The notes beneath the pieces are model-generated. The model made no database searches, was not told the origin of the DNA, and saw nothing but the letters and a program-made list of their open reading frames with translations. A stretch of 64,000 bases of DNA from SHZI01 sp040080965 (GTDB lineage Bacteria > Pseudomonadota > Gammaproteobacteria > Steroidobacterales > GCA-2729495): NCBI GenBank assembly GCA_040080965.1, contig JBEBHH010000008.1, positions 39,848 to 103,847 on the forward strand, in the 5' to 3' direction. Of the stretch, positions 8,059-15,653 are shown piece by piece (position 1 is the stretch's first letter; each line of letters begins with the position of its first letter). The translations under genes and the position numbers were made by a program.

Positions 8059-8528
8059 TTCGCGCCCGTCTCGCGCTTCAGGTACGCAATCAGGTTGGCA
8101 CGGTCCTCGGGCTTGCGGATGCCGACGAACACCATGCGGTTGCCCGGCAGGAATTCGCTGGGGCGCGCGAGCCAGTGATCGAGCGCCTCGTCGGACCACA
8201 CGATGCCGGACTGGGTCACGACCTCCGAGTAGCTGAACCCGGGCGCCAGGCCTGCCTTGCGGCCGAACACGCCGTGCAGGTTCGGACCGACCTTGTTGGC
8301 GCCGCCCGATTCCAGGCTGTGGCAGGCCCGGCACTGGAGGAACAGCACCTTGCCCTTCTCCGGATCAGCCGCCGCCATCAGCGCCTTCAGGTCGGCCGGC
8401 GGTGTGGGCGCCGTGGCGCCGGATGACGCCGGCGCTCCATCGCCACCCTCGGCGCAGGCGGTCATCAGCAGGCCAAAGCCCAGGCCCAGACTCAGGACGG
8501 ACGCGGTGATACGAAATCTGTTCAGCAT
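8055..8528 (-). CDS. Class I cytochrome c lipoprotein
   Basis: Small electron carrier of 157 residues, probably anchored in a membrane facing the periplasm. From the ATG at 8528 it has a signal sequence ending LLMTAC, a plausible lipobox with C25, then a flexible Ala/Pro/Thr linker. The single heme site is C66-R-A-C69-H70 in FLQCRACHSLE. The downstream segment KVGPNLHGVFGRKAG is typical of cytochrome c2-like domains, and NRMVFVGI carries the likely axial Met. It follows the molybdenum-hydroxylase iron-sulfur subunit by 35 bases and probably accepts electrons from such an enzyme. A GTG three codons upstream is a less likely start. The stop codon lies inside a palindromic repeat unit. Confidence 0.85.
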   Translation of the reverse strand: MLNRFRITASVLSLGLGFGLLMTACAEGGDGAPASSGATAPTPPADLKALMAAADPEKGKVLFLQCRACHSLESGGANKVGPNLHGVFGRKAGLAPGFSYSEVVTQSGIVWSDEALDHWLARPSEFLPGNRMVFVGIRKPEDRANLIAYLKRETGAK

Positions 8529-8563
8529 GGTTGCCACTCGCAGGAAATCGGGGTGTTAAGACG

Positions 8564-9046
8564 TCAGGCGCCGGAGGTCGGGACGGGGCCGGCCCGGAGG
8601 GCCGCGGCGGCCCGGTGAATCGCCTTGCGGATCCGGGGGTAGGTGCCGCACCGGCAGATATTGGTGATGGCCTCGTTGATGGCCGCGTCGTCAGGGTCGG
8701 GAGTCGTCTTCAGGAACGACGCGACGGCCATGATCATCCCCGGCTGGCAGTAGCCGCACTGGGGCACCTGCTCGTCGATCCAGGCCTGCTGGACGGCGTG
8801 CAGGTTGGCCTCGGTGCCCAGGCCCTCGATGGTCGTCACCGCCTTGCCCGCGACCGCGACGATCGGCAGCACGCAGCAGCGCGTGGCGGTGCCGTCGATG
8901 TGCACGGTGCAGGCGCCGCAGAGCGCCATCCCACAGCCGTACTTGGTGCCGGTGAGGCCAATCTTGTCCCGCAGCACCCACAGCAGGGGCATGTCATCGG
9001 GGGCATCGACCTGGATGGGTTCGCCGTTGAGGGTAAAGCTGATCAT
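8564..9046 (-). CDS. [2Fe-2S] subunit of a molybdenum hydroxylase (isoquinoline 1-oxidoreductase alpha type)
   Basis: Small iron-sulfur subunit of 160 residues, like IorA of the xanthine-oxidase superfamily, which passes electrons from a molybdopterin subunit to a carrier. The plant-type cluster has C38, C43, C46 and C58 in YGCGMALCGACTVH and CCVLP. The second cluster has C97, C100, C131 and C133 in PQCGYCQPG and ICRCGTY. Size and spacing fit the family. In most genomes the large molybdopterin subunit is adjacent; here the next gene is only a cytochrome c, and no large subunit is in the window. XdhC- and MoeA-type maturation genes do occur at 41430-43603. Substrate is unknown. Confidence 0.9.
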   Translation of the reverse strand: MISFTLNGEPIQVDAPDDMPLLWVLRDKIGLTGTKYGCGMALCGACTVHIDGTATRCCVLPIVAVAGKAVTTIEGLGTEANLHAVQQAWIDEQVPQCGYCQPGMIMAVASFLKTTPDPDDAAINEAITNICRCGTYPRIRKAIHRAAAALRAGPVPTSGA

Positions 9047-9056
9047 TCCATCTATT

Positions 9057-9127
9057 GTAGGAGCGGCTTCAGTCGCGACACAAATCCTGTGCGGGACACC
9101 GTGAATCGCGCCTGAAGGCGCTCCTAC
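9057..9127. repeat. Inverted pair of palindromic repeat units (REP-like)
   Basis: Unit one (9057-9079, plus) is GTAGGA with stem GCGGC, loop TTCA, stem GTCGC (one mismatch). Unit two (9106-9127, minus) has GCGCC, TTCA, GGCGC. They face each other across 26 bases, between the DUF1838 gene and the iron-sulfur subunit gene. Confidence 0.85.
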
Positions 9128-9151
9128 AGGCCGCTCCTGCCGGGCGGGAGC

Positions 9152-10033
9152 TCAGTGCCCGGGACTCACGACGCGGCTGGCCGCCTTCGCCGGATCGGCG
9201 GACAGCAGCGCCGGGAACTCCTTCTCGGCCCGGCGACGGTATTCGCCGGGGAGTTCGTCGATGGACTTCAGCTTGGCGCCACCCGCGTGCCAGACCACGT
9301 GGCCGGGACGGTCGCCCATGTCGAGCCACTTCAGCCAGGGCATGTGGACGGTGGAGCCGAACACGACGGGCACGCTCGCGAGCTTGTCGTCGAGGAAATC
9401 CTTCTGGCTGGCGAACATGGTCTGCTGCTGCCAGCGCGGCGGCGGCAGGCCGGGCGGATAGCGGGTCCAGTTGTGCAGCCAGACCATGTCCCGGGCAAAG
9501 GTCCAGTCGAGCACGAGCGGATCCTCGGGCAGCTGGTCCAGCAGGCGCGTGAAGCGGATGCCCTGCACCGAATAGTTGAAGCCGCGCCCCGGGCCGCCGC
9601 CCTGCACGGCGGGCGGCACGGGGTTGGTCGCCTTCGTGTACGGATTGCGGAACTCGGACAGCATGGCGCCCGTGTTCACGTCGCGGAAGAACGTGACCGT
9701 GTTGCCGGTAAGCTCGTAGGCGCCGCCGGGCAGGTGCTGCATCCAGTAGAGCTCCATGCCCTCGAACTTGACCAGCGGCCGGGGATTCTCGCCGGGCACC
9801 ACGCCGAAGATCGTGCCGTCGTACCACCAGGGCACGTCGCACTCCTCGAGACTGGCCGTCATCCGGACGAGGGCGCGCAGGTTATTGGCCGGAACGGTGA
9901 GGTCCGGCGCTTTCGGCGGCGGGGCGCCAGCGACCCGGGGCAGCGCGTCGCTGGCGGCGCCGAGCGCCAGCAGCCCGGTGCCGGCATTCAGGGCGCCCAG
10001 CGTGAAAGACCGTCGGGAAAGTGGGGCAGTCAA
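9152..10033 (-). CDS. DUF1838 family protein, Tat-exported
   Basis: A 293-residue protein recognised as the DUF1838 family, whose biochemical role is unknown. The N-terminus carries a twin-arginine signal (SRRSFTLGALNAG, then a hydrophobic stretch ending AASDALPRVAG), so a folded, possibly cofactor-bearing protein is expected in the periplasm. Family-like segments include VPWWYDGTIFGVVPGE, MELYWMQHLPGGAYELTGN and FGSTVHMPWLKWLDMGDRPG. The start is a TTG at 10033, with GGAG eight bases upstream. It is divergent from the saccharopine dehydrogenase gene and precedes the iron-sulfur subunit on the same strand, separated by a repeat pair. Whether it joins the cluster of exported oxidoreductases is unproven. 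Confidence 0.8.
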   Translation of the reverse strand: MTAPLSRRSFTLGALNAGTGLLALGAASDALPRVAGAPPPKAPDLTVPANNLRALVRMTASLEECDVPWWYDGTIFGVVPGENPRPLVKFEGMELYWMQHLPGGAYELTGNTVTFFRDVNTGAMLSEFRNPYTKATNPVPPAVQGGGPGRGFNYSVQGIRFTRLLDQLPEDPLVLDWTFARDMVWLHNWTRYPPGLPPPRWQQQTMFASQKDFLDDKLASVPVVFGSTVHMPWLKWLDMGDRPGHVVWHAGGAKLKSIDELPGEYRRRAEKEFPALLSADPAKAASRVVSPGH

Positions 10034-10108
10034 CGCATTTCACTCCAATTTTTTGCGCCCGCAGGCGGATTTTCAGGCACTCTGCCATATCCGGATGGAG
10101 GAGTCGCC

Positions 10109-11284
10109 ATGCATCGCGTACTGGTCCTGGGCGCCGGCAAGATCGGGTCCCTGATAGCCGGCCTGCTCGAGGAATCCGGCGACTACGCCGTGACTCTCGC
10201 GGATTCGCGGCCCGGCGCCGCCGCCGAGGTGGCGGCCGCCCACCATCAGGCGGGCGGCGGCAGCGGCATCCGGCCCCTCGACCTCGACGCCACGCACCTG
10301 GCCGACCTGGAAGCCGCCATCCGGAGCGAGCGCATCGACGCAGTCGTCTCGAGCCTCCCCTACTACTGCAACGAGCTCGTGGCGAGGGCCGCGCGCAACA
10401 CCGGCTGCCACTACTTCGACTTGACCGAAGACGTCCGCTCAGCCTCGGCCGTGCTGGGCATCGCCAGCGGTGCGGCGACGGCCTTCGCCCCGCAGTGCGG
10501 ACTGGCCCCCGGGTTCATCAGCATCGCGGCCGCGGAACTGATCAGGCACTTCCAGAGCGTCCGCACGGTGAAGCTGCGGGTCGGCGCCCTCCCCCAGCAT
10601 CCCAACAACGTCCTCAAGTACTCGCTGACCTGGTCCACCGAGGGCCTCATCAACGAGTACGGCAACCTCTGCCTTAGCGTCGTCAATGGCGAGTCCCAGC
10701 AGGTGCAGCCTCTCGAGGGCCTGGAGGAGATCGAGATAGACGGCACTCTCTACGAGGCCTTCAACACGTCCGGGGGCCTGGGCTCCCTGGCCGACAGCTT
10801 TGGCGCCGGCGTGGAATCGATGGACTACAAGACCATCCGCTACCCCGGGCACTGCGACCAGATGCGCCTGCTGATGAACGGCCTGAAGCTGAACCAGGAC
10901 CGGGGCACTCTGAAGCGCATCCTCGAGAACTCGGTGCCCCAGACGCTGCAGGACGTGGTGATCGTGTACGCAGCGGTCACGGGGCTGCAGGAGGGCGAGC
11001 TCCGCGAGGAAAACTACGTTATCAAGGTCTACCCCCAGGTCATCGGCGGCCGCCTCTGGTCGGCGATCCAGATCACCACGGCCGGCGGCATCTGCGCGGT
11101 GCTCGACCTGGTGCTCCGGCATCCCGACCAGTACAAGGGCTTCGTCCGCCAGGAGCAGTTCCCGCTGAACCAGGTTCTGGCGAACCGGTTCGGCCGCCAC
11201 TACAGCGACGGCGCCGGGAAGGAAGTGTCGTCCCGGATCATCGCCGCGGGCAGCCGCGGCCAGCAGCGCATCAGTGCGAGGTGA
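10109..11284 (+). CDS. Saccharopine dehydrogenase family protein
   Basis: Oxidoreductase of 391 residues, likely splitting saccharopine to glutamate and 2-aminoadipate semialdehyde in lysine breakdown. The ATG at 10109 follows GGAGGAG and gives an N-terminal Rossmann motif MHRVLVLGAGKIGSLIAGLL. The C-terminal saccharopine-dehydrogenase domain includes APQCGLAPGFISIAAAELI and RYPGHCDQMRLLMNGL, which are typical. It is followed after 6 bases by an ALDH7-type aldehyde dehydrogenase, the enzyme for the next step, so the pathway reading is well supported by context. No lysine-ketoglutarate reductase gene is in the window. A longer in-frame open stretch upstream is antisense to the DUF1838 gene and lacks support. 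Confidence 0.85.
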   Translation: MHRVLVLGAGKIGSLIAGLLEESGDYAVTLADSRPGAAAEVAAAHHQAGGGSGIRPLDLDATHLADLEAAIRSERIDAVVSSLPYYCNELVARAARNTGCHYFDLTEDVRSASAVLGIASGAATAFAPQCGLAPGFISIAAAELIRHFQSVRTVKLRVGALPQHPNNVLKYSLTWSTEGLINEYGNLCLSVVNGESQQVQPLEGLEEIEIDGTLYEAFNTSGGLGSLADSFGAGVESMDYKTIRYPGHCDQMRLLMNGLKLNQDRGTLKRILENSVPQTLQDVVIVYAAVTGLQEGELREENYVIKVYPQVIGGRLWSAIQITTAGGICAVLDLVLRHPDQYKGFVRQEQFPLNQVLANRFGRHYSDGAGKEVSSRIIAAGSRGQQRISAR

Positions 11285-11290
11285 CCGGCC

Positions 11291-12823
11291 GTGCGTGACA
11301 TCCTCGACTCCCTGGGGCTGGCCGAACTGAATCCCGGCAGCTGGTCCGCCTCCGGCTGGCACCCGGTGAAGGGCCGCGAGCGCATCGCGTCGCTGAACCC
11401 GGCCACGGGCGGCACGCTGGCCAGCGTCGCAGCCGCCAGCGAGCAGGACTACGAACAGGTCATCAGCAGCGCCGTGATATCCGGCGCCGCGTGGCGCGAC
11501 CTGCCGGCGCCCCGCCGGGGCGAAGCGGTACGCCTGGTGGGCGAGGCCCTTCGCAGGCACAAGCACGCCCTGGGCAGCCTGGTCACGCTGGAGGTCGGCA
11601 AAATCAAGGCCGAGGGCGACGGCGAGGTCCAGGAGATGATCGACATCGCCGACTACGCGGTCGGCCTGTCGCGCATGCTCGGCGGCAGGACGCTGCCGTC
11701 CGAACGGGCGCAACACCGGCTCTACGAGCAGTGGCACCCGGTGGGCGTCGTCGGTGTCATCAGCGCCTTCAATTTTCCGGTGGCCGTCTGGTCCTGGAAT
11801 GCGTTCATCGCCGCCGTGTGCGGCAACGTCACCGTCTGGAAGCCGTCGCCCAAGGGGCCGCTCGCGAGCGTGGCCGTGCAGCGGCTGTGCAATGCCGCGC
11901 TGGAGGCGCACGGCTTCCCCCCGGCCTTCTTCCTGTTCAATACCGACGACGTGTCAATGGCCACGCGCTTCGTGGACGACGCCCGCATCGACCTCATGTC
12001 CTTCACGGGCTCCTCGGCGGTGGGCGCCGGCGTGGCCGCCCGCGTGGCCCGGCGCTTCGGCCGCAGCCTGCTGGAGCTGGGCGGCAACAACGCCATCATC
12101 GTGGACGAGCACGCGAACCTGGACCTGGCGGTCCCCGCGATCCTGTTCGGTGCGGTCGGCACGGCCGGCCAGCGCTGCACGTCCACGCGCCGGCTGCTCG
12201 TGCACCAGAGCCGCCTGGATGAACTCGTCACGCGGCTGGTCGGGGCCTACGGGCAGGTGCCAATCGGCAACCCGCTGGAACCGGGGACACTGATGGGCCC
12301 GCTGATCGACGCCCACGCCGTGGAGCGGTACGAGCAGGTGCTGAAGGAGCTGGAGGGTCACGGGGCCCGGGTGCTCTGTGGGGGCAAGGTGCGAAAGGGT
12401 CTCGGCAACTTCGTGGAACCCACCATCGTGCTGGCGGAGAACGAATGGCCCGTGGTGCGCCACGAGACCTTTGCGCCGATCCTCTACGTGATCCCCTGCG
12501 CGAACCTGGACGAGGCCATCGCGAAACAGAACGCCGTGCCCCAGGGGCTGTCGTCAGCCATCTTCACGGACAGGATCCAGAGCGCCGAGCGCTTCCTGAG
12601 CCACACCGGCAGCGACTGCGGCATCGCCAACGTGAACATCGGCACCTCCGGCGCGGAGATCGGCGGGGCCTTCGGCGGCGAGAAGGAAACCGGCGGCGGC
12701 CGCGAGGCGGGCTCGGACTCCTGGAAAGCCTACATGCGCCGGCAGACCGTCACGATCAACTACGGTTCCACGCTACCGCTGGCCCAGGGCATCGATTTCT
12801 CGCCGGGCAAGCCCCACCCGTAG
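11291..12823 (+). CDS. ALDH7-family alpha-aminoadipic semialdehyde dehydrogenase
   Basis: NAD(P)-dependent aldehyde dehydrogenase of 510 residues, probably oxidising 2-aminoadipate semialdehyde. Catalytic features are E262 in LELGGNNAI and C296 in GTAGQRCTSTRRL. The cofactor region VGVISAFNFPVAVWSWN and the signature IGGAFGGEKETGGGREAGSD are characteristic of the ALDH7A1 (antiquitin) group. The start is GTG at 11291, six bases after the saccharopine dehydrogenase stop, so both are co-transcribed. Its TAG stop forms part of a GTAGGAGCGGC repeat unit. Assignment to the family is firm; the exact substrate follows from the neighbour. Confidence 0.9.
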   Translation: MRDILDSLGLAELNPGSWSASGWHPVKGRERIASLNPATGGTLASVAAASEQDYEQVISSAVISGAAWRDLPAPRRGEAVRLVGEALRRHKHALGSLVTLEVGKIKAEGDGEVQEMIDIADYAVGLSRMLGGRTLPSERAQHRLYEQWHPVGVVGVISAFNFPVAVWSWNAFIAAVCGNVTVWKPSPKGPLASVAVQRLCNAALEAHGFPPAFFLFNTDDVSMATRFVDDARIDLMSFTGSSAVGAGVAARVARRFGRSLLELGGNNAIIVDEHANLDLAVPAILFGAVGTAGQRCTSTRRLLVHQSRLDELVTRLVGAYGQVPIGNPLEPGTLMGPLIDAHAVERYEQVLKELEGHGARVLCGGKVRKGLGNFVEPTIVLAENEWPVVRHETFAPILYVIPCANLDEAIAKQNAVPQGLSSAIFTDRIQSAERFLSHTGSDCGIANVNIGTSGAEIGGAFGGEKETGGGREAGSDSWKAYMRRQTVTINYGSTLPLAQGIDFSPGKPHP

Positions 12824-12842
12824 GAGCGGCGACCGCCGCAAC
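12820..12842 (+). repeat. Palindromic repeat unit (REP-like)
   Basis: GTAGGA, stem GCGGC, loop GACC, stem GCCGC. The TAG at its second base is the stop codon of the aldehyde dehydrogenase gene. Confidence 0.8.
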
Positions 12843-12866
12843 CCCGGCCCGAGGTCCGGCCCAACC

Positions 12867-13823
12867 TCAAACCACGTCCCCCGGCGCAAACCGGCAACTG
12901 CCCGCCCCATCGGCCACCTCGATCTGCAACGTCGGGTGCCCGATGCGGAACCGGGTCTCGAGTTCTCCGGCAACACGCCGCAGGAACTCATCGCCGGGAT
13001 GCCCGCCAGCCATCACCAGGTGGGCCGTCAGCGCCGTTTCGGTGGTGCTCATGCCCCACACGTGCAGGTCGTGCACGTCGCGCACGCCCGGCAGCTGCTG
13101 CAGGTAACCCCGGACCTGCGCCAGGTCGACCCCGGCGGGCACGGCGTGCAGGGACAGCCGCAGCGATTCCTGGAACAGGCCCCACGTCCCCACGAGGATG
13201 ACCACGGCAATGGCCAGGCTCACGGCCGGGTCGAGCCACAGCCAGCCGGTGAGAATGATGCCGACGCCAGCAACCGCCACGCCCACGGAGACGGCGGCAT
13301 CCGCCACCATGTGCAGATAGGCGCCGCGCATGTTCATGTCGTCCTGGCGGCCCTTGCTCAGCATGACGGCGGTGACGGTGTTCACGGCCACGCCGACGAG
13401 CGCAACGATGATCATCGTGAGTTCGCCAACGGGCACGGGATCGGCCAGCCGGCGGAGCGCCTCCCAGGAGATTCCGCCGACGGCGACGACCAGCAGGATG
13501 GCGTTGCTGAAGGCCGCCACGATGGTCGACGCCCGCAGGCCGTAGGTGAAGCGCATGGACGGCGCGCGCCGCGCCAGGCTGACGGCCCACCAGGCCGCAA
13601 GCAGGCCCAGCACGTCGCTGAAGTTGTGCCCCGCATCGGCCAGCAGGGAGAGCGAGTCCGACCACAGCCCGAAGCCTGCTTCGACCGCGACGAAGATCAG
13701 GTTCAGCGTGACGCCGGTGACGAACGCCCGGCTGGTGGCATCAACCGGGCCGTGCCCGTGGGCATGACCGTGGGAGTGGGCGTGACCATGACCGCGGGAG
13801 TGATCGTCATGCTGAACGCTCAT
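12867..13823 (-). CDS. Cation diffusion facilitator (CzcD/ZitB-type efflux protein)
   Basis: Inner-membrane divalent-metal/proton antiporter of 318 residues, most likely for zinc. It has a His-rich N-terminus (HGHAHSHGHAHGHG). Six hydrophobic segments follow, with the transport-site motifs ADAGHNFSD in helix II and HMVADAAVS in helix V. The cytosolic C-terminal domain (about 215-318) includes RDVHDLHVWGMS. It lies 9 bases after the aquaporin gene, in a group with arsenate reductase, so it belongs to a metal/metalloid resistance set. The TAGCCT hexamer six bases before the ATG contains the aquaporin stop codon and is not taken as a promoter. Confidence 0.9.
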   Translation of the reverse strand: MSVQHDDHSRGHGHAHSHGHAHGHGPVDATSRAFVTGVTLNLIFVAVEAGFGLWSDSLSLLADAGHNFSDVLGLLAAWWAVSLARRAPSMRFTYGLRASTIVAAFSNAILLVVAVGGISWEALRRLADPVPVGELTMIIVALVGVAVNTVTAVMLSKGRQDDMNMRGAYLHMVADAAVSVGVAVAGVGIILTGWLWLDPAVSLAIAVVILVGTWGLFQESLRLSLHAVPAGVDLAQVRGYLQQLPGVRDVHDLHVWGMSTTETALTAHLVMAGGHPGDEFLRRVAGELETRFRIGHPTLQIEVADGAGSCRFAPGDVV

Positions 13824-13832
13824 TGGGTGAGG

Positions 13833-14507
13833 CTAGCACGGCGGCGGCGTCGAACCCTTTCCAGCCGCCACGAAGACCACGGCAACCGCCAGGAGCTGGG
13901 CCCCGGCGAATCCCGGGACGCTGGCGGGCGCGATGCCGGCAAAGGTGTCCGTGAGCACCCGCGCGAGGGTCACCGCGGGATTCGCAAACGACGTGGATGC
14001 CGTGAACCAGTAGGCGGCCATGATGTACAGGCCCACGCTCTGCGGCAGCTTGTCCGGCCGGTGACGCAGGCAGAGTAGGATCACGCCGAGCAGGCCGGCC
14101 GTCGCGACAAATTCGCTCAGCCACTGGGCCGGGCCGGCGCGGACGTGGGTCGAAACCTGCAGCAGCTGTTCCGCGAACATCCCGTGCGCCACTACCACGC
14201 CGGCAACAGCGCCGCAGAACTGGGCCACCGCGTAGAGTCCCGCCACCTTCCAGGACTGCTGTCGGCGGAGCGCCAGCAGAAGACTGACAGCCGGATTGAA
14301 TTGCGCGCCGGAAACGGGACCCAGGGTCACGATGAGCACGTAGAGGCCGGCGCCGGTCGCGAGGCTGTTGGCGAGCAGGGCAATGGCATCGTTCCCGCCA
14401 GCCAGGCGCTCGCCCATGATCCCCGAGCCCACCACGACTGCCAGCAGCAGCGCGGTGCCGAGGAACTCCGCAAGTACCTCAGCTTTCATCGACCCGGATT
14501 GCGCCAA
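13833..14507 (-). CDS. MIP-family aquaglyceroporin, AqpS-like (arsenic group)
   Basis: Membrane channel of 224 residues with the two NPA half-helices: N71-P-A in GAQFNPAVS and N176-P-A in SFANPAVTLAR. Hydrophobic segments fit six helices. It overlaps the end of the arsenate reductase gene. In some rhizobia an aquaporin (AqpS) replaces the ArsB pump and lets arsenite leave down its gradient. The same arrangement here supports that role, although no ArsB, Acr3 or ArsR is visible nearby. The start at 14507 overlaps arsC by 29 bases; an internal ATG at 14489 (MKAEVLAEFLG) is equally plausible. Confidence 0.85.
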   Translation of the reverse strand: MAQSGSMKAEVLAEFLGTALLLAVVVGSGIMGERLAGGNDAIALLANSLATGAGLYVLIVTLGPVSGAQFNPAVSLLLALRRQQSWKVAGLYAVAQFCGAVAGVVVAHGMFAEQLLQVSTHVRAGPAQWLSEFVATAGLLGVILLCLRHRPDKLPQSVGLYIMAAYWFTASTSFANPAVTLARVLTDTFAGIAPASVPGFAGAQLLAVAVVFVAAGKGSTPPPC

Positions 14508-14988
14508 TCTCCCGCACCCGGTTCTGGAGCGACAGCCGGTCCAGTGAGCTGATCCTGAGGTTCACGAAGATCCTGATGCGGTTCTCGAGTTCGCGGAACG
14601 CCTTCCGGAACGCCAGCCACTTCGCGGCGTCCGTCCCCTCCACCGCTGCCGGGTCGTCGACGCCCCAGTGGGCCGTCATCGGCTGGCCGGGCCAGAAGGG
14701 ACACTGCTCGCCAGCCGCGTTGTCACATACGGTGAAGACAAAATCGAGGCGGGGAGCGCCCGGTGCCGCGAACTCGTCCCAGCTCTTGCTACGCAGGCCG
14801 TCGGTCGGCAACTGCATGTGCTTGAGAAGTTCCAGCGCCACGGGATTGACGCGGCCCGCGGGCCGGCTGCCGGCGCTGTACCCGACGAACCGCCCCTCGC
14901 CCCAGTGATTGATCAGCGACTCGGCGAGGATGCTGCGGGCAGAGTTGCCGGTGCAGAGGAACAGGACGTGATACTGGCGATCGGGCAT
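14479..14988 (-). CDS. arsC: Arsenate reductase, low-molecular-weight phosphatase type
   Basis: Cytosolic enzyme of 169 residues reducing arsenate to arsenite. The phosphatase-like loop VLFLCTGNSARS holds the nucleophile C12. Downstream cysteine DFVFTVCDNAAGEQCPFW fits the intramolecular relay of the ArsC/LMW-PTP class, and TAHWGVDDPA carries the conserved Asp-Pro region. The C-terminus is longer than usual by about 30 residues (ISSLDRLSLQNRVREIG). It is first in a minus-strand group followed by the aquaporin and a CDF transporter. No ArsR-like regulator was found upstream. Confidence 0.9.
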   Translation of the reverse strand: MPDRQYHVLFLCTGNSARSILAESLINHWGEGRFVGYSAGSRPAGRVNPVALELLKHMQLPTDGLRSKSWDEFAAPGAPRLDFVFTVCDNAAGEQCPFWPGQPMTAHWGVDDPAAVEGTDAAKWLAFRKAFRELENRIRIFVNLRISSLDRLSLQNRVREIGAIRVDES

Positions 14989-15038
14989 GGCTGGAAGGAT
15001 TACTGGCCCGTATTACGAAGGGATGACAGCGGGTCGCG

Positions 15039-15061
15039 GTCGCGCCTTAAGGCGCTCCTAC
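15039..15061 (-). repeat. Palindromic repeat unit (REP-like)
   Basis: On the minus strand: GTAGGA, stem GCGCC, loop TTAA, stem GGCGC. Its TAG is the stop codon of the SnoaL-like gene. Confidence 0.8.
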
Positions 15062-15567
15062 AGGTCCGTTGGGTAGAAGGCGAACTCCCGCCAGCGTTTG
15101 CCGTCCCTGAACTCGTAGATGTGGAGCGACGTCTGGCGCACGGGCTTGCCGTTCATGTTGAGGGAATCGATCTCCACCTGCACGAGCGTGTTACCGACCA
15201 TGCCGAGGCGGTGCACCTCCGAGTCGTTGGCCGTCCACATGGGCGACTCGAAGAACATCTTGAGGCGGGCCATGGTGGCCTCGCGTCCCCGCACCATCTC
15301 CTTCGGTCCGTCTTCCTTCACGGTGTACCAGCTGAAGTCCTCGGTGAGCGCCGCACCCGACGCTTCGACGTCGCGCTTCGTGAACGCCAGCTCCGAGTCG
15401 TCGATCATCTTCTGGTACCGGGCAGGAATCGTCCGGTACTGCTCGCCCCAGGTGTAGGTCTGCTCGGCGACGCTGGTCAGGGCTGCGACCGCGAGGCAGC
15501 CGGCGAGGAACCCGGCCAGTCCGGAACGCAGGGACCAACGGGCTGTCCGCGGGGTGGGAATCGACAT
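15058..15567 (-). CDS. Exported SnoaL/NTF2-like (DUF4440-type) protein
   Basis: Small protein of 169 residues with an N-terminal hydrophobic segment (LRSGLAGFLAGCLAVAALTS) acting as signal or anchor. The remainder fits the NTF2/SnoaL alpha-plus-beta barrel: helix IPARYQKMIDDSELAFTKRD, then TEDFSWYTVKEDG, MVRGREATMARLKMFFE and strands ending SLHIYEFRDGKRWREFAFY. No catalytic residues can be assigned. The ATG at 15567 follows GGAAGG; a start six codons upstream is less likely. It is divergent from the exported-oxidoreductase operon starting at 15654 and shares its roughly 90-base promoter region, so it may belong to that system. Confidence 0.75.
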   Translation of the reverse strand: MSIPTPRTARWSLRSGLAGFLAGCLAVAALTSVAEQTYTWGEQYRTIPARYQKMIDDSELAFTKRDVEASGAALTEDFSWYTVKEDGPKEMVRGREATMARLKMFFESPMWTANDSEVHRLGMVGNTLVQVEIDSLNMNGKPVRQTSLHIYEFRDGKRWREFAFYPTDL

Positions 15568-15653
15568 GGTCGTGCCTTCCTCCAAGGGTGCAAAGCATTG
15601 GGCTGCGGACTACAGTAGCACCGGCGTTCGCCGGACAACATGGAGTCCACCTG

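Noticed and set aside
13824..13835. TAGCCT six bases before the CDF start as another leaderless promoter
   Set aside because: The TAG is the aquaporin stop codon and the gene is inside an operon, so the match is likely chance.
12867..14988. A full arsenic resistance operon
   Set aside because: No ArsR, ArsB or Acr3 could be found; only arsC and an aquaporin support the arsenic link.
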